This document shows positions 60,262 through 64,000 of a stretch of DNA of 64,000 nt, one piece after another. How positions within the stretch are numbered: position 1 is the first letter of the stretch; each line of letters opens with the position of its first letter. The stretch comes from JBBRHH01 sp963788015 (GTDB lineage Bacteria > Planctomycetota > Phycisphaerae > Tepidisphaerales > Tepidisphaeraceae), in contig CAWBEY010000003.1 of the NCBI GenBank assembly GCA_963788015.1, forward strand, positions 124,001-188,000, read 5' to 3'. A program made the position numbers and the translations under genes. The notes under the pieces are model-generated. The model worked only from the letters and a program-made list of their open reading frames with translations. It had not been told where the DNA came from and ran no database searches.

Positions 60262-60371
60262 GTGTCGGTCGTGTGTCGATCATGTGCTCTTTGTGTGCTG
60301 GTTATGTGTCGATTGGTGGTCGGTTACGTGTCGGTCATGTGTCGGTTGGTGGTCGGTTAGTGGTCGCTTTC
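60262..60371. repeat. ten-unit tandem array with an 11-bp period
   Basis: Units begin at 60262, 60273, 60284, 60295, 60306, 60317, 60328, 60339, 60350 and 60361. Consensus is GTGTCGGTYRT, and a second type, TGGTCGGTTAG, occurs in three units. The register is exact over 110 bp although the units diverge. The period is not a multiple of three and is near one turn of DNA, so a DNA-level function or replication slippage fits better than coding. Confidence 0.85.
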
Positions 60372-60568
60372 TACAAGCCCCTTTTGCCCTAAACCCTTGT
60401 CAACACTCACCCCCCTCCCAAAATCCCCTGCGCAACTCAATTGCAACAACCATAAACCCCCCCAAACCGACCACCATTCCCCCTCCCATCTTCGCCATTC
60501 CCGCTCCTCCCATGGCCAGCCCACCGCCTCGCCTCTACAATCCCGCCCTCCAACCGCCCCGGAGTTCT

Positions 60569-61360
60569 ATGGTCATCAAAGACAACCAAATCATCGAATC
60601 GCCAACCCCCACCGGCCCCATGCGCGCCAACGTCTTCCGACCCGCCGCCGACGGCCAATATCCCGGCATCCTCCTCTATTCCGAAATCTTCCAGATCACC
60701 GGCCCCATCCGCCGCACCGCCGCCTGGCTTGCCGGCCATGGCTTTATCGTCGCCGTCCCCGAAATCTACCACGAATTCGAACCCGCCGGCACCGTCCTCG
60801 CCTACGACCAGGCCGGCGCCGACCGCGGCAACGTGCTCAAAACCACCAAAGAATTAGCCAGCTACGACACCGACTCCAAAGCCTGTCTCGACATGCTCCG
60901 CGCCCGCCCCGACTGTACCGGCCACCTCGGCGTCATGGGCATCTGCATCGGCGGCCATCTCGCCTTCCGCGCCGCCATGAACCCCGGCGTCCTCGCCGCA
61001 GCCTGCTTCTACGCCACCGACATCCACAAGCGCGGCCTGGGCAAAGGCATGAACGACAACACCCTCGACCGCATGCCAGAGGTAAAGGCCGAGATGCTCA
61101 TGATCTGGGGGCGTCAGGATCCGCATGTTCCCCGCCAGGGCCGGGCGCTGGTCTACAGCGCCATGACCGATGCCAACCTCCACTTCACCTGGCACGAGTT
61201 CAACGCCGCCCACGCCTTCATGCGTGATGAAGGACCACGCTACGATCCCGCCGCCGCCGCGCTCTGCCAGACGCTCGTCCTGGAACTCTTCCACCGCAAG
61301 CTCGGCCAGGGCGACCAACCCGTTGCCGATACATCCGCCTCCACCGAAACTCGTCACTAG
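60569..61360 (+). CDS. dienelactone hydrolase family protein
   Basis: 263 residues from the ATG at 60569, which has GGAG five bases upstream. The frame is open back to a GTG at 60164, but the extra 135 residues are translated repeat and leader. Alpha/beta-hydrolase fold: GILLYSEIFQITGPIRRTAA, VMGICIGGHLAF with the cysteine nucleophile (G-x-C-x-G-G), MIWGRQDPHVP (aspartate) and FNAAHAFMRDEG (histidine). This Cys-Asp-His triad defines dienelactone hydrolases, which open lactone or related esters. The natural substrate is not known. It is followed by a GT9 gene 22 nt downstream. Confidence 0.92.
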   Translation: MVIKDNQIIESPTPTGPMRANVFRPAADGQYPGILLYSEIFQITGPIRRTAAWLAGHGFIVAVPEIYHEFEPAGTVLAYDQAGADRGNVLKTTKELASYDTDSKACLDMLRARPDCTGHLGVMGICIGGHLAFRAAMNPGVLAAACFYATDIHKRGLGKGMNDNTLDRMPEVKAEMLMIWGRQDPHVPRQGRALVYSAMTDANLHFTWHEFNAAHAFMRDEGPRYDPAAAALCQTLVLELFHRKLGQGDQPVADTSASTETRH

Positions 61361-61382
61361 AATCCTTCGAATCACCTGTGCG

Positions 61383-62463
61383 ATGCAACCCCTCACCTTT
61401 AAAAATCCTCCACCCCAGCGCATCCTGATCATCAAGCCCAGCGCCCTGGGCGACGTGGTTCACGGCCTGCCCGTCCTGGCGCGCCTCCGCCGCAAGTGGC
61501 CGAATGCTCACATCACCTGGCTGGTCGCCCCCGCCTTCGCCGGCCTTCTCGAGAATCATCCCCTCGTCAATGAAATCATCCGCTTCGATCGCCGCGGCTT
61601 CGCCTCCGCCTGGCGCAACCCCCTGGCTCTTCTCCGCCTGATTCGCTTCGCCCGTGACTTGCGCCGCCGCAAGTTTGACCTCGTCATCGACCTCCAGGGC
61701 CTCTTCCGCAGCGGGTGGCTCACCGGCCGAACCAAGGCCGCCGTCCGCATCGGCTTCGCCAGCGCTCGCGAGCTTGCCTGGATCTACTACACTCACAAGG
61801 TAAACACCAACGCCCTCAACGACCACGCCGTCACCCGCAACCTCCAGATCGCATCGGCCCTCGGCTGCGATGATCCCCCGGCCGAATTTCCCCTTGCACC
61901 TGCTGAGGAGGATGTGCGCCACATTCGAGACTTGCTCGCGTCAGAAGAACCCTACGCCGTCCTTCTACCGGGCACCAACTGGGACACCAAGCGATGGCCT
62001 GCCAAACACTTCGCCGCATTGGTCGAGCCTATTCAGTGGCGACTTTGGCCTCGCCAGCGTCGTCGCCGGCGGCCCCGATGTGATTGACCTGGCCCAGCAG
62101 ATTCCCGGCGCACTAAACCTCGCCGGAAAAACCACGCTCCCGCAACTGGTTGCCCTCCTTCAGGGCGCCAGCCTCGTCATCGCCAACGACAGCGGCCCCA
62201 TGCACATCGCCGCCGCCCTGGGCCGGCCACTGGTTGCAATATATGGCCCGACCAATCCGGCCCGCACCGGCCCCTACAACCGCCTCGACACCGTCGTGCA
62301 AATCAACATCCCCTGCAGCCCCTGCTACTCCCGCCACTGCTCGCACCAAACCTGCCTCCAGTGGCTTTCCCCCGCCCAGGTCCTGGCCGCCGCCGCCCGA
62401 CAACTCAATGTTTCTTCTTCTCTCCGCGCTGAAGTTGCCGCAACAGTTCCCGCACATTCTTGA
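61383..62463 (+). CDS. GT9-family (heptosyltransferase-like) glycosyltransferase, one frameshift
   Basis: About 360 residues when joined. The N-terminus ILIIKPSALGDVVHGLPVLA and RRKWPNAHITWLVAPAFAGL, together with KFDLVIDLQGLFRSGWLTGR, is the GT9 pattern. AVLLPGTNWDTKRWPAKHFA marks the second Rossmann domain. A break near 62035 leads to SVVAGGPDVIDLAQQIPGAL and LVIANDSGPMHIAAALGRPL with AIYGPTNPARTGPY. GT9 enzymes add heptose to lipopolysaccharide core. The C-terminus overlaps the opposite-strand DUF72 gene by 59 bp, so the last codons may be uncertain. Confidence 0.9.
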
Positions 62464-63337
62464 TCGCATAGCAGTCCCGGTCGTTATTGAAATAAACCCA
62501 TACCCGCCGAGCCCCGCAGCCCAGAATCCGCTCCGCCCACACCGCCAATTCTTCCTTCGAATAGTCATGCCGATACCAACGCTTAGTGCCATGAAACCGC
62601 ACGTAAATATCCTCGGCCGTCTTCACCAGTTCATCCGGCAAGCGCGGCCCGCTGCACGAACAAAAGATGACCCCTGCGGCCCGAAATGCTTCAAAAACTT
62701 TTTCGTTCCACCAACTGCGATGCCGAAACTCCACCACGTTCCGCCGCGCAGGATCCAACTGCCCAAGCACCCGCTTCAGCCGCGCAGGGGTGTAACGAAA
62801 GCTCGGCGGAAGCTGAAACAAAAAGCACCCCATGCGCGGCCCAAGCAAATCAGCGATCAATCCAAAATCCCGCACCAACTCCTTGGTCCGGCTAAACCGC
62901 TTCACATGCGTAATCAGCTCGCACACCTTGACGGTATAAACAAATTTCTTCCGCCCCGCCTGCCGCATCCATGTCTTCACGGTCCCAACGGTGGGCCACG
63001 AATAGAAAGGAGCGTTGAGTTCAACCGTGCGAAACTGGCGGGCGTAATGCTTAAACCATCCGCTGCTCGGCAAACCTTTGGGATAGAAGCTCTCCCGCCA
63101 ATGCCAGTAAAACCACCCCGAGCACCCCACATGAAATTGCATCCCGTTCTTAGTAGGCGGAGAAACCGTCGCTTCCTGGACATGCACATGCGCCAATCGC
63201 GCCTCATGCATCTTCCGCGCCCGCCCCACGTTCGCCTCGCGCTGCCGAGCCCGCCGCTCCTCCCGCCTCGCCCGCCGCTCCAGGATCGCCTCCCGCCGCG
63301 TGCGCTCTACCTCATCTACTGGCTGGGCCTTGTCCAT
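62405..63337 (-). CDS. DUF72 domain protein with basic N-terminal extension
   Basis: 310 residues from the ATG at 63335-63337. The domain begins MQFHVGCSGWFYWHWRESFY and continues with FRTVELNAPFYSWPTVGTVK, CFLFQLPPSFRYTPARLKRV, NVVEFRHRSWWNEKVFEAFR and YVRFHGTKRWYRHDYSKEEL, ending RVWVYFNNDRDCYAIKNVRE. This is the DUF72 TIM-barrel pattern. The first 65 residues are Arg/Glu-rich (RREAILERRARREERRARQR) and atypical; a start at 63142 is possible. The function of the family is not established. It converges on the GT9 gene with a 59-bp overlap. Confidence 0.92.
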   Translation of the reverse strand: MDKAQPVDEVERTRREAILERRARREERRARQREANVGRARKMHEARLAHVHVQEATVSPPTKNGMQFHVGCSGWFYWHWRESFYPKGLPSSGWFKHYARQFRTVELNAPFYSWPTVGTVKTWMRQAGRKKFVYTVKVCELITHVKRFSRTKELVRDFGLIADLLGPRMGCFLFQLPPSFRYTPARLKRVLGQLDPARRNVVEFRHRSWWNEKVFEAFRAAGVIFCSCSGPRLPDELVKTAEDIYVRFHGTKRWYRHDYSKEELAVWAERILGCGARRVWVYFNNDRDCYAIKNVRELLRQLQRGEKKKH

Positions 63338-63349
63338 ATCAATAGAATC

Positions 63350-63374
63350 GGCTCACGCACAAAGTGCATGAGCC
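63350..63374. repeat. hairpin before the integrase fragment
   Basis: GGCTCACGCAC at 63350-63360 and GTGCATGAGCC at 63364-63374 pair with one mismatch around a three-base loop. It lies between the DUF72 gene start and the integrase remnant, and may be part of the attachment region. Confidence 0.5.
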
Positions 63375-63610
63375 GTTCTCCGAAGCGGGTGAAGGGGGTC
63401 GAACCCTGTGCAAACTTGCCGTTTTCCGACGGAAATACAGAAGATCTCAATTCAGGTGGCGCAAAAGCGTCACTAGCATTATGCCCGCCATTCCCGGCCG
63501 ATGCCAGTCTCGAAGCCGTTATCGCAGCATGGCCCGATCTACCATCCGCAATGAAGGCGGGCGTTATGGCGATGATCAAAGCCGCGCAATCTAGTGACGG
63601 TATGGCATGA
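63368..63610 (+). pseudogene. C-terminal fragment of a probable tyrosine integrase with tRNA-like att sequence
   Basis: The fragment reads MSRSPKRVKGVEPCANLPFS and ends LEAVIAAWPDLPSAMKAGVM with AMIKAAQSSDGMA. Many planctomycete tyrosine integrases end in the same way: 'KRVKGVEP' encoded across a tRNA-like T-arm sequence (GGGGTCGAACCC, here 63395-63406), then a tail with 'L-x-x-x-(I/V)-x-x-WPxLPxxxxxxI'. The catalytic RHRY part is absent, so only the tail is present. This is what remains when an element excises, or a border of one. The ATG at 63368 is only the first in-frame methionine. The family call rests on memory of that tail pattern. Confidence 0.5.
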
Positions 63611-63712
63611 ATGATCACGAGGTCAACGCCCGCATCATGCCGTATCGGTCGTGGCCGGCTTACTGGCGTCCTTAAGTAGCGATGGTCAGCGCCGGAAAGG
63701 CGGCATAGAATA

Positions 63713-64000
63713 ATGATGTACACGCCGAATCCCCAAATTTGCCGGGGGGGTTGGGGGGAAACCGCCATTGATCTGACCAAACCAGGCGACATTGCCCTCG
63801 TGCAACGCGCTCTCGCCAACGGTTGGGATGTGCCCACGCACATTCGCGACGCGATCTGCCGTCAGTTGAGTCCTGCACTCGCCGCCAGAGACGTCGCCAC
63901 AGGGAACTCGCGCGTCATTCGTGGGATGCTCCGGTTGGCCCGACTTATGCTCTGCATGGAAGCGCAAAACATGATCGACGATGGGCATCAGAAGATGCGG
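63713..64000 (+). CDS. phage-like small protein, N-terminal part (cut by window edge)
   Basis: Frame open from the ATG at 63713 (a second ATG follows at once) to the edge, 96 codons. It reads MMYTPNPQICRGGWGETAID, then LTKPGDIALVQRALANGWDV and PTHIRDAICRQLSPALAARD, ending RLARLMLCMEAQNMIDDGHQ. The 'D-I-x-L-(V/L)-x-R-A-(I/L)-x-x-GWxVP' opening is like small proteins encoded just before terminase genes in prophages, but I cannot name the family. A possible 22-codon ORF (63604-63672) precedes it. Together with the integrase tail it suggests an integrated element reaching beyond the window. Confidence 0.55.
   Translation, partial: MMYTPNPQICRGGWGETAIDLTKPGDIALVQRALANGWDVPTHIRDAICRQLSPALAARDVATGNSRVIRGMLRLARLMLCMEAQNMIDDGHQKMR

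Noticed and set aside
60164..60568. N-terminal extension of the dienelactone hydrolase frame back to 60164
   Set aside because: The frame is open but translates the decayed octamer copy and the 11-bp array. The ATG at 60569 has its own ribosome site and matches the family start.
63385..63420. A tRNA gene at the right edge
   Set aside because: Only a T-arm-like GGGTTCGACCCCC is present on the minus strand; no acceptor, D or anticodon arms can be drawn, so an att-like fragment is more likely.

Overview
The window is a GC-rich piece of bacterial chromosome that most resembles Planctomycetota, probably class Phycisphaerae. The reasons are two surface proteins that open with the planctomycete LEPR-XLL type leader, a complete cbb3 oxidase operon with a fused CcoN-CcoO, a MoxR/DUF58/von Willebrand operon with long coiled-coil partners, and several giant secreted proteins with no obvious relatives. 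The phylum call is inference from gene content; no rRNA gene is present.

Layout. 1-9,406 (minus strand): cbb3 cytochrome oxidase operon ccoNO-ccoQ-ccoP-ccoG-ccoH-(TauE-like)-ccoI-ccoS, followed by the start of a BatA-like gene cut by the window edge. 9,683-9,755: tRNA-Ala(UGC). 9,824-15,390: small secreted GyrI-like protein, a modular CBM6/Fn3 surface protein, a DUF3592 protein, a thioesterase and a dipeptidase. 15,544-20,910 (plus): three tightly coupled genes (PhcB-like methyltransferase, hybrid sensor kinase, response regulator-kinase) that look like a phcBSRQ-type fatty-acid-ester quorum-sensing module. 20,927-23,611: pentapeptide-repeat protein, a broken secreted gene and a squalene-cyclase-repeat protein. 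22,553-36,938 (minus): one long operon, MoxR ATPase > DUF58 > BatA/VWA > VWA > membrane protein > 1091-residue coiled-coil protein > terpene-cyclase-fold protein. Two GxxExxY genes, each inside its own pair of inverted tandem-octamer arrays, sit in the gaps between genes of this operon. 37,130-50,125: TIM-barrel-like membrane-anchored protein, an about 1820-residue membrane protein, a beta-helix surface protein and a secreted HExxH metallopeptidase with a partner. 50,399-54,044: a fused oxidoreductase-glycosyltransferase with a GMC oxidoreductase. 54,110-63,337: PQQ-like propeller, heterodimeric ABC exporter, dienelactone hydrolase, GT9 glycosyltransferase and DUF72 protein. 63,368-64,000: the C-terminal end of what looks like a tyrosine integrase, then the start of a phage-like gene, so a mobile element probably begins at the right edge.

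Most interesting signals. (1) GxxExxY cassettes framed by inverted arrays of three 8-bp units, CACGAAG-type for one and CACGGAG-type for the other, plus a collapsed copy at 12,944-12,985 that lacks the gene. (2) Many other intergenic tandem arrays with 7-, 8- or exactly 11-bp units. (3) A Phc-like quorum-sensing module outside proteobacteria. (4) An Idh/GT2 fusion.

Quality note. About thirty apparent single-base frameshifts interrupt otherwise well-conserved genes, with a dense cluster in ccoNO. They are best explained as uncorrected assembly errors, so I annotate the affected genes as single CDSs and give the approximate break points. Intact long genes (ccoI, the coiled-coil gene, the GMC and PQQ genes) show that the locus itself is not decaying.
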